Shown: positions 17,830 through 26,484, counted from the first letter of the stretch. The stretch: 41,832 nucleotides of DNA from JAWLHJ01 sp040904945 (GCA_040904945.1 JBBDSM010000069.1:1-41832), one strand, 5' to 3'. Program-made: numbers and translations. Notes: generated by a model not told the origin, from the sequence alone.

Positions 17830-18257
17830 CCGTGCTGGTCGAGGTCGGCGATTACGCCAACGTCGACGCCGAGGTGCTGGAGGAAGCGGTGCGGCACACG
17901 GTCGCCCGAGAGGGGGGTGAGGTGATCGAGATCTCGCTGGCGCTCCTCGGGGACGACGACCTCCGGGAGCTGAATCGCCGCTTCCTGGGTCACGACCGTC
18001 CCACCGATGTGATCGCGTTCACGCTCGGTGAAGACGCCGAGCGCGTCGGAGACGTCTACCTGGGCGTCGATCAGGCGCGTCGCCAGGCCGAGGAGCTCGG
18101 GGTCCCGGTCGACCAGGAGCTCGTGCGGTTGGCGGTGCACGGGACGCTCCACGTGCTCGGCCACGATCATCCCGAGGGCGAGGACCGTTACGACAGCCCC
18201 ATGTTCATCCTGCAGGAGCGGATCGTGGCGGAGCTGACCGAGGACGGCGCCGCGTGA
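17826..18257 (+). CDS. ybeY: Endoribonuclease YbeY (rRNA maturation factor)
   Basis: YbeY is a zinc-dependent RNase needed for 16S rRNA 3' maturation and 70S quality control. The 143-residue sequence has the three zinc ligands in HGTLHVLGHDH (His105, His109, His115), and the family N-terminal half with LNRRFLGHDRPTDVIAFTLGE. It is coupled to its neighbours on both sides by 4-nt overlaps (ATGA upstream, GTGA downstream). Confidence 0.96.
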   Translation: MTVLVEVGDYANVDAEVLEEAVRHTVAREGGEVIEISLALLGDDDLRELNRRFLGHDRPTDVIAFTLGEDAERVGDVYLGVDQARRQAEELGVPVDQELVRLAVHGTLHVLGHDHPEGEDRYDSPMFILQERIVAELTEDGAA

Positions 18258-19618
18258 CCTCCTCCGAGCAGGAGCTCGACCTCGACGCGCTCCGGGAGCA
18301 GCTCGAGGACCTGATCAGGTCCGGCACGTTCGACCGTGCGCGTGAATTGGCGGCGCCCCTCCATCCGTCGGACATCGCGGACCTCGTGGAGGGCATGGAC
18401 GAAGCCGAGCGCATCGGCTTCGTCTCGCTGCTTCCCGCCGAGCTCGCGTCCGAGACGCTGGCGGAGATGGACGCCGGCGACGACCGGGCCGAGCTGCTCG
18501 CGGCCCTTCTCCCGGCCAAGCGCGCCGAGCTCCTGTTGGAGCTGGCCGACGACGACGCGGCAGACCTGATCGGCGAGCTGGAGCCCGAGGAGCAGCAGCG
18601 GGTTCTCGACGGACTTCCCGACGACGTGAGCTTCCGCGGCCTGCTCGAGCACGAGGAGGAGAGTGCCGGCGGGCTCATGACGACGGAGCTCGTCGCGGTG
18701 CAGGCCAAGCTCACGGCAGGGGAGGCCCTCGAGCAGGTGCGCCTCCAGGGACGCGAGGTCGAGGACTTCTACACCGTCTTCGTCGTGGACGGAGCGCGTC
18801 GGCTGCGCGGCACCGTGGGGCTCGACGACCTCGTGATCGCCGATCCGGACCAGGAGATCGACGGCATGGTGGAGGCGCCGGTCGCGACCGTCCTCCCCAC
18901 GATGGATCAGGAGGACGTCGGCCGTCTCATCGGTCGCTACAACCTCGCGTCCATCGCCGTGGTCGATTCGACGGGGGTGCTCCTGGGGCGTATCACCTTC
19001 GACGACGTGATCGACGTCATCGAGGCCGAGCAGACCGAGGACATCTTCCTCATGGCCGGCGTCGGTGGCGACCAGAACGCTCTCCGGTATACGTGGCTCG
19101 AGTCGGTGAGAGCCCGCATCCCATGGCTGTTCGTGAACCTGCTCACGGCCGCGACGGCGTCGTTCGTCGTCTACTTGTTCTCCGACACGATCCAGAACGT
19201 CGTGATCCTGGCGGCGATCATGCCCATCGTGGCCGGACTCGGCGGGAATGCCGGTACCCAGGCGTTGGCCGTGACGGTGCGGACGATCTCCCTCGACGGA
19301 GGGGTTGAGCCGGTCCGCGAGCTCGCCTCGATGGTCGGGCGCGAGCTCGCGGTCGGCGCGGTGAACGGGGGGATCATCGGAGGCGTGGTGGCGGTCCTCG
19401 CGACCATCGTCGGTGGCGATCCCGTCCTCGGTGTCGTCGTGCTCCTGGCCATGTGGGGGAACCTCGTGATCGCGGGTTTCCTCGGATCGTTCGTGCCGTC
19501 GGTGATGAACCGGCTGGGTGTCGATCCGGCGGTCGGCTCGTCGATGTTCGTGACACCGTTCACCGACCTCTTCGGCTTCCTCTTCCTGCTCAGCCTCGCG
19601 AGTGGGCTCCTCCTGTGA
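18254..19618 (+). CDS. mgtE: Magnesium transporter MgtE
   Basis: This 454-residue Mg2+ channel has the standard order: an N-terminal helical superhelix domain (~1-130, rich in acidic residues that bind Mg2+), two CBS domains (~135-255), a plug helix, and five transmembrane helices (~285-454). Key motifs are ESAGGLMTTELVAV at the first CBS domain, the pore segment PIVAGLGGNAGTQALAVTVR, and the last helices with FVTPFTDLFGFLFLLSLA containing the pore Asp. Cytoplasmic Mg2+ gates the channel shut through the N and CBS domains. The start is GTG, overlapping the ybeY stop. Confidence 0.95.
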   Translation: MTSSEQELDLDALREQLEDLIRSGTFDRARELAAPLHPSDIADLVEGMDEAERIGFVSLLPAELASETLAEMDAGDDRAELLAALLPAKRAELLLELADDDAADLIGELEPEEQQRVLDGLPDDVSFRGLLEHEEESAGGLMTTELVAVQAKLTAGEALEQVRLQGREVEDFYTVFVVDGARRLRGTVGLDDLVIADPDQEIDGMVEAPVATVLPTMDQEDVGRLIGRYNLASIAVVDSTGVLLGRITFDDVIDVIEAEQTEDIFLMAGVGGDQNALRYTWLESVRARIPWLFVNLLTAATASFVVYLFSDTIQNVVILAAIMPIVAGLGGNAGTQALAVTVRTISLDGGVEPVRELASMVGRELAVGAVNGGIIGGVVAVLATIVGGDPVLGVVVLLAMWGNLVIAGFLGSFVPSVMNRLGVDPAVGSSMFVTPFTDLFGFLFLLSLASGLLL

Positions 19619-19630
19619 GCCGGTGGTGAC

Positions 19631-21292
19631 GTGAAACGGATCAGCCGGTCGATCTCGGTCCTCTACAGCCTGCTGCCGTTCGCGCTGGCGTTCCTGCGCG
19701 ACCGACGCCGCTGGATCCTCATCGGCCGCCCGGCTGCCCGGTCCGCGGAGCATCACGCCCGACGCGCCGACAGGCTCTCGGCACGCCTCGCCACCCTCGG
19801 CCCGACGTTCGTCAAGCTGGCACAGCTGCTGAGCGCCCGGGCCGACATCCTCCCGGAGCCGTATCTGTCGTCCATCGGCCGGCTTCAGGACCAGGTTCCC
19901 GCCGATCCGGTGGCGGAGATCCGGGCCGTGATCGAGAAGGAGTTCGGGGCGCCGGTGCCGGAGGTCTTCGAGGCCTTCCACGACGAGCCCATCGCGGCCG
20001 CGAGCCTGGGCCAGGTCCACCGCGCCCGCCTGGATGGCAACGATGTCGTGGTCAAGGTGCTCCGCCCGGGCGTCGAGGCCGCGATTGCGCTCGACATCGA
20101 CATCTCGTTCCGGCTCCTCTTCTCGTTGAACATCCTCTTTCCGAACCACCACGTGCGGGCGCTCACCAACGTGGTACGGGAGTTCTCGGTGCGGGTCCGT
20201 TCGGAGATGGACTTCCGGGACGAGGCGTCGAACATGGCCCGCTTCCGGAGGGTCTTCGCTTCCGATCGCCGGGTGCGCGTTCCGGCCGTGGTCGAGCACA
20301 TGACCCGGCGCCGCGTCCTCGTCATGGAGCACGTGGTCGGGACGAAGATCGACCGTTTGCACCCCCTCTTCGAGGCGGGCCGACTCTCGTTCCGAGACGT
20401 CATGGAGACGCTCACGGGGGTCTATCTACGCATGATGATGGTCGACGGGTTCATGCATGCGGATCCGCACCCGGGCAACCTGTTGGTCCAGGACGACGGG
20501 ACGCTCGTCCTGCTGGACTGGGGCGCGGTCCTCGAGGTGCCCAAATGGACGCGCGAGTCGATCCTGAGCTCGGCGCTGGCGGTCGGGCGAGAGGACATCG
20601 ACGGGGTCATCAACGAGATGTACCGGCTGGGGATGATCAGCCCCGAAGTCTCTCGCGGGGAGATCCGGGAAGCCGCGACCGAGATCCTACGGATCGTGGA
20701 GCGGGCGAAGTCCACGACCCGGGATAGGATCGTCGAGGAAATCGTCACGGAGTTCCTCGACACGTTCTACACGTGGCCGCTCGTGCTGCCCCAGGAGCTC
20801 GTCTACTTCTTCCGGACGGCCGCCCTCATCGAGGGGCTGGCCTTCGTCTACGACCCCAACTTCGATGGACTGTCGTTCATCCGGGAGGTCGTCCGGAAGC
20901 ACAAGGCAGAACTACTCCGGTCGACGGGTCAGCAGCCGGCGCAGATCGCCCGCGGCGTGATCGACGAGGCGCAGCAGGCGCTCCGGTCCGTCCGCGACCT
21001 CGTCACGCGGGCCGAGCGGGAGGAGCTGCGGGTGCGGGTCCATCCCCGCGACGTGCAGTCGCAGGAGCGTTTCCTGCACCTCCAGGCCCGTCGCCTCCTC
21101 CTCAGCATCTTCGCGACCGCCACCGCGGTCATCACCTCGGTCCTGTTCATCGCGCTCAGGAGCTGGTGGCTGCTCGGGGCAGGGCTCTCCCTCGCCCTCG
21201 TGATGTTCGTCGTCGTGCTGTTCATCCCCACGCACCTCCTGGAGAATCCGCTGCGACACGCTCGTGGCGTGCGCACCGACGAGTGGCGTTGA
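19631..21292 (+). CDS. ABC1/UbiB-family atypical kinase
   Basis: The 553-residue protein belongs to the ABC1/AarF/UbiB (ADCK) family of kinase-like ATPases linked to isoprenoid-quinone biosynthesis and lipid homeostasis. Seen in order: LGPTFVKLAQLLSARADILP (the KxGQ region, here KLAQ), PIAAASLGQVHRARL (Ala-rich nucleotide loop), VVVKVLRPGV (ATP Lys), EMDFRDEASN, VLVMEHVVGTKI (hinge), HADPHPGNLL (catalytic loop) and LLDWG (metal Asp). Two C-terminal transmembrane helices (~485-530) anchor it to the membrane. The Gly-to-Ala change in KxGQ is unusual. GTG at 19631 lies 12 nt after the mgtE stop. Confidence 0.9.
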   Translation: MKRISRSISVLYSLLPFALAFLRDRRRWILIGRPAARSAEHHARRADRLSARLATLGPTFVKLAQLLSARADILPEPYLSSIGRLQDQVPADPVAEIRAVIEKEFGAPVPEVFEAFHDEPIAAASLGQVHRARLDGNDVVVKVLRPGVEAAIALDIDISFRLLFSLNILFPNHHVRALTNVVREFSVRVRSEMDFRDEASNMARFRRVFASDRRVRVPAVVEHMTRRRVLVMEHVVGTKIDRLHPLFEAGRLSFRDVMETLTGVYLRMMMVDGFMHADPHPGNLLVQDDGTLVLLDWGAVLEVPKWTRESILSSALAVGREDIDGVINEMYRLGMISPEVSRGEIREAATEILRIVERAKSTTRDRIVEEIVTEFLDTFYTWPLVLPQELVYFFRTAALIEGLAFVYDPNFDGLSFIREVVRKHKAELLRSTGQQPAQIARGVIDEAQQALRSVRDLVTRAEREELRVRVHPRDVQSQERFLHLQARRLLLSIFATATAVITSVLFIALRSWWLLGAGLSLALVMFVVVLFIPTHLLENPLRHARGVRTDEWR

Positions 21293-21365
21293 AGCGGCGG
21301 GGTGTGCGAGCCAGCCCGCCCTTGGTAGGATTTTGCGCCCAACGTCGCCCCATGCTCCAGAGCCC

Positions 21366-22436
21366 ATGACTGAAATGCCGCCCCTCACCGGAGACCTCCC
21401 TCCGGAGCACGCCAGCCTGCTCGAGCGCTTCCGGGAGAAAAAGCCGGTCGCCCTCGCCCGCGCCATCTCGATGGTCGAGGACGAACGTCCCGGCTTCCAG
21501 GAGCTGCTGCACGAGCTGCTCAAGACCGGTCCGGAGACGGCCCGGGTCGGCGTCACGGGTCCTCCCGGGGCGGGGAAGTCGAGCCTGGTCGCCGCGGCAG
21601 CGACCCGCTACCGGGCGAGGGAGGAGACCGTAGGCGTGGTGGCCGTCGACCCGACCTCCCCGTACTCCGGCGGGGCCCTCCTGGGCGACCGTATCCGTAT
21701 GAACGACCTCGCCACCGACCCCGGGATCTTCATCCGGTCGATGGCCACGCGAGGATCGCTCGGGGGGCTCGCCACCACGACCAAGGAAGTCCTCGACCTG
21801 ATGGACGCCTACCGGTTCGACCGGATCCTCGTCGAAACCGTCGGCGTCGGTCAGACGGAGCTCGAGATCACGGCGGCGGCCGACACGGTCGTGGTCGTGC
21901 TCGTACCCGAATCGGGCGACGCGATCCAGGCCATGAAGGCCGGCCTCATGGAAATCGCGGACATCTTCGTCGTGAACAAGGCGGATCGTCCGGGCGCGGA
22001 CCGACTCGTCAAGGAGATCCGCCAGGCCATGCACCTGAAGGCCGGGAGCGCTATGAAGGACGTGCCCGCCCACCACGGCGTCGACCTCGGCCGGGTCATG
22101 AAGAAGGAGCGGAGCACGTCGCCGAAGCCGGACGACGGCGCCTGGACGATCCCGGTCCTGCCCACGACGGCGCAATCCGGCGAGGGCGTGGACGAGCTGC
22201 TGGAGACGGTGGAGAAGCACCGGGCCTGGCTCGTCGAGAGCGGCCAGCTCGAGGGGCGCCGACGCGCCCGGGCTCGCGGCCGGGTCCAGGACGTCGTGAA
22301 CCGCGAGATCAAGCGCATCGCCTGGGGCCGCGACGAGACGACGGAGCTCCTCGACCGGGGCGTCGAGCGAATCCGTACCAGCGACGCCACTCCGTACTCG
22401 GTGGCCAAGCAGATCATCGAAGGGTTGCTTCGTTGA
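21366..22436 (+). CDS. meaB: MeaB/ArgK-type G-protein chaperone of a B12 mutase
   Basis: MeaB loads and protects adenosylcobalamin-dependent acyl-CoA mutases using GTP. The 356-residue protein has Walker A GPPGAGKSS (65-73), AVDPTSPYSGGALLGDRIRM, the switch region VETVGVGQTELEI, and base-recognition NKAD. The ATG at 21366 is preferred over upstream in-frame starts because the extension resembles no family member. A weak TAGGAT at 21326-21331 could be a -10 element, but no good -35 accompanies it. It lies 91 nt upstream of the mutase large subunit, its expected client. Confidence 0.94.
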   Translation: MTEMPPLTGDLPPEHASLLERFREKKPVALARAISMVEDERPGFQELLHELLKTGPETARVGVTGPPGAGKSSLVAAAATRYRAREETVGVVAVDPTSPYSGGALLGDRIRMNDLATDPGIFIRSMATRGSLGGLATTTKEVLDLMDAYRFDRILVETVGVGQTELEITAAADTVVVVLVPESGDAIQAMKAGLMEIADIFVVNKADRPGADRLVKEIRQAMHLKAGSAMKDVPAHHGVDLGRVMKKERSTSPKPDDGAWTIPVLPTTAQSGEGVDELLETVEKHRAWLVESGQLEGRRRARARGRVQDVVNREIKRIAWGRDETTELLDRGVERIRTSDATPYSVAKQIIEGLLR

Positions 22437-22439
22437 ACC

Positions 22440-22465
22440 GCGGCGCCGCTTCGAACATCTTTCGA
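22440..22465. promoter_or_regulatory. small palindromes in the meaB-mutase gap
   Basis: GCGGCGCCGC (22440-22449) is a perfect 10-bp palindrome just after the meaB stop. TCGAA (22451-22455) and TTCGA (22461-22465) form a second short inverted repeat with a 5-nt spacer. Together they could form leader structure or a binding site between the two genes. No clear promoter hexamers accompany them. Confidence 0.25.
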
Positions 22466-22527
22466 GTCGGGACGTAGCACGAGAAGGGGATGCGCGCCCC
22501 GTCCACAGCGATCCGTCAGGAGAAGGT

Positions 22528-24249
22528 ATGTCGATCATCGAGAAGGACGTGACCAGCCGGGCCGAGCTCGAAGACCTGGTCCGTCGTCGTGAGAGCGAGC
22601 TCGCCGAGCTGAAGGGCCGCCTCGCCGAGTGGCAGACCGTGTTCGAGGCGATGCCGAGCCGTGACGACTCCTTCCTCAGCCTCTCCGGCAAGGAAGTGAA
22701 GCCCGTCTACACGCCGCTCGACTTCTCCGGGGACGACTACGAGGAGCGGATCGGTTTTCCGGGCGAATACCCGTTCACGCGTGGGCCGTATACGAGCATG
22801 TACCGCACGCGTCTCTGGACCATGCGGCAGTTCGCGGGCTTCGCCAGTGCCGAGGAGACCAACGAGCGCTACAAGTACCTCCTCGCGAACGGCCAGACCG
22901 GCCTCTCCGTCGCGTTCGACTTCCCGACGCTGATGGGGTACGACTCCGACCATCCCCGCTCGCTGGGCGAGGTCGGCGTCTGTGGCGTGGCCATCTCGTC
23001 GCTCATGGACATGGAGGCGCTGTTCGACGGGATCCCGCTCGACCAGGTCTCGGTGTCGATGACCATCAACGGCCCGGCGATCATCCTGTTCTGCTTCTAC
23101 GTCGTGGCCGCCGAGCGGCAAGGCATATCCGCGGACAAGCTGCGCGGCACGGTCCAGAACGACATCCTCAAGGAATATCAGGCGCAGCACGCGTGGGTGT
23201 TCCCGCCGGAGCCGGCCATCCGCCTGATCGTCGACATGTTCGACTGGTGCAGCGAGAACGCGCCCAAGTACAACCCGATCTCCATCTCCGGATACCACAT
23301 CCGCGAGGCGGGCGCGACCGCGGGCCAGGAGCTCGCGTTCACGCTCCGGAACGGCTTCGAGTACGTGGAGCGGGGGATCGCGCGCGGGCTCGACGTGGAC
23401 TCGTTCGCGCCCCGTCTCTCGTTCTTCTTCGACGTCCACAACGACTTCTTCGAGGAGATCGCGAAGTTCCGGGCCGCCCGCCGTATCTGGGCGCGCGGCA
23501 TGAAGGAGAAGTACGGCGCCAAGAACCCCGAGTCGTGGCGACTGCGGACCCACGCCCAGACGGCCGGCGTGAGCCTGACCGCCCAGCAGCCCGAGAACAA
23601 CATCGTGCGCGTCGCCTACCAGGCGATGGCCGCGGCGCTCGGCGGCACCCAGTCGCTGCACACGAACTCGATGGACGAGACGCTCTCGCTCCCCACCGAG
23701 AAGGCGGTCCGGATCGCGCTCCGTACGCAGCAGATCCTGGCCCACGAGTCGGGTGTGCCGAACACCATCGATCCGCTCGCCGGCTCGTACTACGTGGAGG
23801 CGCTCACGGACGACCTCGAGCGCGAGGCCCTGGAGCTGTTCGACGAGATCGACGGGATGGGCGGTGTCGTGCCGGGCATCGAGAACGGCTGGTTCCAGCG
23901 CGAGATCGCCGAGTCGGCCATGCGTCAGCAGCGCGACATCGAGTCCGCCGAGCGTGTGATCGTCGGCGTGAACCACTTCACCGAGGGGTCCGGGTCCATC
24001 GAGATCGACACCCTCAAGATCGACTCGGAGGTCGAGGGCCGGCAGGTGGCGCGCATGAAGGAGATGCGGGAGCGCCGTGACGACGCCAAGGTCGAAGCCA
24101 CGCTCACCGCGCTCGAGGGCGCCGCGCGCGACGGTTCGAACGTCGTGCCGTTCATTCTCGACTGCGCACGGGCCGAGTGCACGCTGTACGAGATCCGGCA
24201 CGCCATGGAGCAGGTTTTCGGGGCGTACAAGGAGCCGGTGTTCTTCTGA
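22528..24249 (+). CDS. B12-dependent acyl-CoA mutase large subunit, isobutyryl-CoA mutase-like
   Basis: This 573-residue protein is the substrate-binding TIM-barrel subunit of the methylmalonyl-CoA mutase superfamily, without the C-terminal cobalamin-binding domain, so it needs a separate small subunit not found in this window. Family blocks include YPFTRGPYTSMYRTRLWTMR, GLSVAFDFPTLMGYDSDHPR, ISISGYHIREAGATA (catalytic His257) and SLHTNSMDETLSLPT. The specificity residues equivalent to Tyr89 and Arg207 of Propionibacterium methylmalonyl-CoA mutase are Phe102 and Gln220, the pair found in isobutyryl-CoA mutase; Arg207 binds the methylmalonyl carboxylate. Interconversion of isobutyryl- and n-butyryl-CoA, or a related acyl-CoA, is therefore more likely than methylmalonyl-CoA. 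An AGGAGAAGGT ribosome-binding site precedes the ATG. Automatic annotation would probably say methylmalonyl-CoA mutase. Confidence 0.9.
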   Translation: MSIIEKDVTSRAELEDLVRRRESELAELKGRLAEWQTVFEAMPSRDDSFLSLSGKEVKPVYTPLDFSGDDYEERIGFPGEYPFTRGPYTSMYRTRLWTMRQFAGFASAEETNERYKYLLANGQTGLSVAFDFPTLMGYDSDHPRSLGEVGVCGVAISSLMDMEALFDGIPLDQVSVSMTINGPAIILFCFYVVAAERQGISADKLRGTVQNDILKEYQAQHAWVFPPEPAIRLIVDMFDWCSENAPKYNPISISGYHIREAGATAGQELAFTLRNGFEYVERGIARGLDVDSFAPRLSFFFDVHNDFFEEIAKFRAARRIWARGMKEKYGAKNPESWRLRTHAQTAGVSLTAQQPENNIVRVAYQAMAAALGGTQSLHTNSMDETLSLPTEKAVRIALRTQQILAHESGVPNTIDPLAGSYYVEALTDDLEREALELFDEIDGMGGVVPGIENGWFQREIAESAMRQQRDIESAERVIVGVNHFTEGSGSIEIDTLKIDSEVEGRQVARMKEMRERRDDAKVEATLTALEGAARDGSNVVPFILDCARAECTLYEIRHAMEQVFGAYKEPVFF

Positions 24250-24265
24250 GTCGGCGTCTTTCTGA

Positions 24266-24275
24266 GTGGATCCAC
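24266..24275. repeat. 10-bp palindrome before the TonB receptor start
   Basis: GTGGATCCAC is a perfect palindrome ending 5 nt before the ATG at 24281, where a ribosome-binding site would be expected. Just upstream TTCTGAGT occurs twice, at 24244 (containing the mutase stop) and at 24260, suggesting a small local duplication. Confidence 0.4.
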
Positions 24276-24280
24276 GACCG

Positions 24281-26407
24281 ATGAGCATGAGGACCCTGAT
24301 GCGCGCGGCTGCCCGAATGCACCGTTTGGCCGCCACGTTGGTGGCGCTGGCCCTGTTGGTGGGGGCCGCCGGCCTGGCGCAGGCGCAGGAGCCGGGCGAC
24401 TCCATCCGGGCCGATTCCGTGCGGGCCGACTCCATCGCCCGCTACGACCTCCAGGGCATCACCATCGACGTGGCGCGACCGAGCACCACCGCGGGTGGGT
24501 CGAGCACCGTGGACTTCGACCTGGACTCGGTGTCGCTGCGGCCTGCGCCGACGTTGGAAGAGGCGCTCCGGGCCATGCCGCTCATCACCATCCGCACCAA
24601 CTCCCGTGGTGAGGCCCAGCCGGCGCTCCGCGGCGCGGAGGACCGGCAGGTCGCGGTCATCGTCGATGGCGTCCCCCTCACGCTCGGCTGGGACGCCCGC
24701 ACCGACCTTTCCGTGATCCCCCTCACCGCGGCCCGGCGCATTCGCCTCGTCCGCGGGCTCTCCACCATTCTGCACGGCCCGAACGTTCTGGGTGGCGCGG
24801 TCGAGATCGACATCGCGCGCGGGTCCGACAGCTATGCGCGACCCGAGCCGCTCACGGCGCACCTAGGGATGGACCAGACGGGGGGCACGTCCGTGGCCGC
24901 GACCGGCGGCACTTCGATGGAGACCGACGACGGCGCCTGGGAGTTAAGGGCCGGCTTTGGCTTCCAGGATCACGAAGGCGTGACCCTCCCGGGTGGCCTG
25001 GGAGATCCGAGCCTCGATCCCGGCCTCCTGAGCGCGGATGGCCGCCTCCGGCTGAACTCCGACGTGCAGCGGCTCGATGCCTTCGCGTCGGCGCGCTACC
25101 GGAGCGAGGACGGCCCGTGGCTGTCGGCCGTCGGATCGGGCTTCCAGGCGGAGCGGGGCGTCCCGCCCGAGGCCCACGTCGATGACCCTCGCCTGTGGCG
25201 CTATCCCTATCAGCGCCGGACCATCGTGGCCGTGTCGGGCGGGACGGGCTTCCATGACACGGCGCTCGGCCTCGCCGACCTCGAGGCGTCGTTGGGTCTC
25301 GATCTGGGACGAACCGAGATCGACGCGTTCGCCACGCAAGCCTTCGACCAGGTGGTGGACACGGAGCTCGGAGACGACCGCACGCTGACCCTCCGGTTGA
25401 TGGGCGACGCCGGGGTGACGGACCGCACCGAGCTCCGCGCCGCGCTGACGTTCGCGGACGTGGACCACGAAGAGGTCATCGGCGACGGACCGGAGTTGGC
25501 CTACTCCCAGCGCCTCTGGAGCCTCGGAGGAGAGGTCGAGCAGCGCTTCGACGGATTTCTCGGCGTCCCCGGCCTCGGAACGACGCGGATGACGCTGGGG
25601 GTCGCAGCCGACGGCTCCGATACCCCGGAGTCGGGCGACAAGCCGGCGCTCGATCGGCTCTGGGACTGGGGGGCGCGGCTGGGTCTCGCCTCTCTCTCGG
25701 AAGGCGGCAACGTGTCGTACCACGCCTCGGTCAGCCGCCGCACCCGCTTCCCCGCGCTCCGCGAGCTCTATTCGGGCGCGCTGGGCCGATTCGAGCCAAA
25801 CCCGGGGCTGCGCCCCGAGGTCATGATCGCGGGCGAGGCGGGCATCACGGTCGAGGGCCGGAGCGGCAGCGTCCAGCTGGTCGGCTTCCATCAGCGACTC
25901 CAGGACGGGATCGTCCGGACCTCGATCGAGACCCCCGAGGGGAGCCGCTTCCAGCGTGTGAACCAGGACGCGGTGCACAGCACCGGTCTCGAGCTGTTGG
26001 CCAACACGCGCTTCCATGGAGCGGTCCTGTCGGGCGACCTGACGGTCCAGGACGTGACCGGGCGCGACGCCGACGGGACCGCGGTCGAGCTCGAGTATGA
26101 GCCGGCGTTCACGGCGAAGCTCGGCGTGCAGCGGAGCGTCATCCTCGATGTCGTGGCCTCTGCGGATATGTCCGTCGTGGGGAGCCAGCTGTGCCAGAAC
26201 CCGGAGATCGGGGGACTCGAGTCGTTCGACACGAGCCCACGGCTGGACCTGGGGCTCAGGCGCGCCTTCGGACTCCCCGGCTTCGGGGGCTTCGGAGGAG
26301 GAGAGGGGTCACTTTCGATGGCGAACGTCGGGGACGCGGCCGTCTTCGACCAGTGTGGGCTGCCGCAGCCGGGGCGTACCCTGTCGCTTCGATTCAAGAT
26401 CTGGTAG
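24281..26407 (+). CDS. TonB-dependent outer-membrane receptor
   Basis: This 708-residue protein has a signal peptide (1-35, cleavage after AQA), a short tandem-repeat linker (DSIRADSVRADSIARYD), a plug domain (~55-180, with ALRAMPLITIRTNSRGEAQPALRGAEDRQVAVIVDGVPLTL split over several strands), and a beta-barrel ending in the aromatic-terminated strand TLSLRFKIW. It would transport an unknown ligand using TonB energy. It lacks the carboxypeptidase-like domain and length of SusC proteins, so it is a classical receptor; with the mutase upstream, cobalamin or another cofactor is a possible ligand, but nothing in the sequence proves it. ATG at 24281 or 24287 may be used; no strong ribosome-binding site is seen. 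Confidence 0.85.
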   Translation: MSMRTLMRAAARMHRLAATLVALALLVGAAGLAQAQEPGDSIRADSVRADSIARYDLQGITIDVARPSTTAGGSSTVDFDLDSVSLRPAPTLEEALRAMPLITIRTNSRGEAQPALRGAEDRQVAVIVDGVPLTLGWDARTDLSVIPLTAARRIRLVRGLSTILHGPNVLGGAVEIDIARGSDSYARPEPLTAHLGMDQTGGTSVAATGGTSMETDDGAWELRAGFGFQDHEGVTLPGGLGDPSLDPGLLSADGRLRLNSDVQRLDAFASARYRSEDGPWLSAVGSGFQAERGVPPEAHVDDPRLWRYPYQRRTIVAVSGGTGFHDTALGLADLEASLGLDLGRTEIDAFATQAFDQVVDTELGDDRTLTLRLMGDAGVTDRTELRAALTFADVDHEEVIGDGPELAYSQRLWSLGGEVEQRFDGFLGVPGLGTTRMTLGVAADGSDTPESGDKPALDRLWDWGARLGLASLSEGGNVSYHASVSRRTRFPALRELYSGALGRFEPNPGLRPEVMIAGEAGITVEGRSGSVQLVGFHQRLQDGIVRTSIETPEGSRFQRVNQDAVHSTGLELLANTRFHGAVLSGDLTVQDVTGRDADGTAVELEYEPAFTAKLGVQRSVILDVVASADMSVVGSQLCQNPEIGGLESFDTSPRLDLGLRRAFGLPGFGGFGGGEGSLSMANVGDAAVFDQCGLPQPGRTLSLRFKIW
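24398..24442 (+). repeat. Three tandem 15-nt units in the TonB receptor linker
   Basis: Three successive 15-nt units encode DSIRA, DSVRA and DSIAR just after the predicted signal peptide cleavage site. They form a charged spacer between the mature N-terminus and the plug. Copy number may vary between relatives. Confidence 0.6.
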
Positions 26408-26445
26408 GGGCCGCTCTCTCGCGCTGCCCGCCACGCCGGCGCCCC

Positions 26446-26464
26446 GACCCGTATTTGACGGGTC
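26446..26464. promoter_or_regulatory. perfect 7-bp inverted repeat overlapping a -35 element
   Basis: GACCCGT (26446-26452) and ACGGGTC (26458-26464) are exact inverted repeats around ATTTG. The right half covers the candidate -35 TTGACG of the promoter for the metallopeptidase gene. It lies 38 nt after the TonB receptor stop, so a weak terminator role is also possible, but no T tract follows. Confidence 0.4.
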
Positions 26465-26484
26465 CCGTTCCACCGCCGTACCCT
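26455..26484 (+). promoter_or_regulatory. candidate sigma-70 promoter for the metallopeptidase gene
   Basis: TTGACG (26455-26460) matches the -35 consensus at five of six positions. TACCCT (26479-26484) is a weak -10 with an 18-nt spacer. The start of transcription would lie about 57 nt before the ATG at 26548. Confidence 0.4.
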
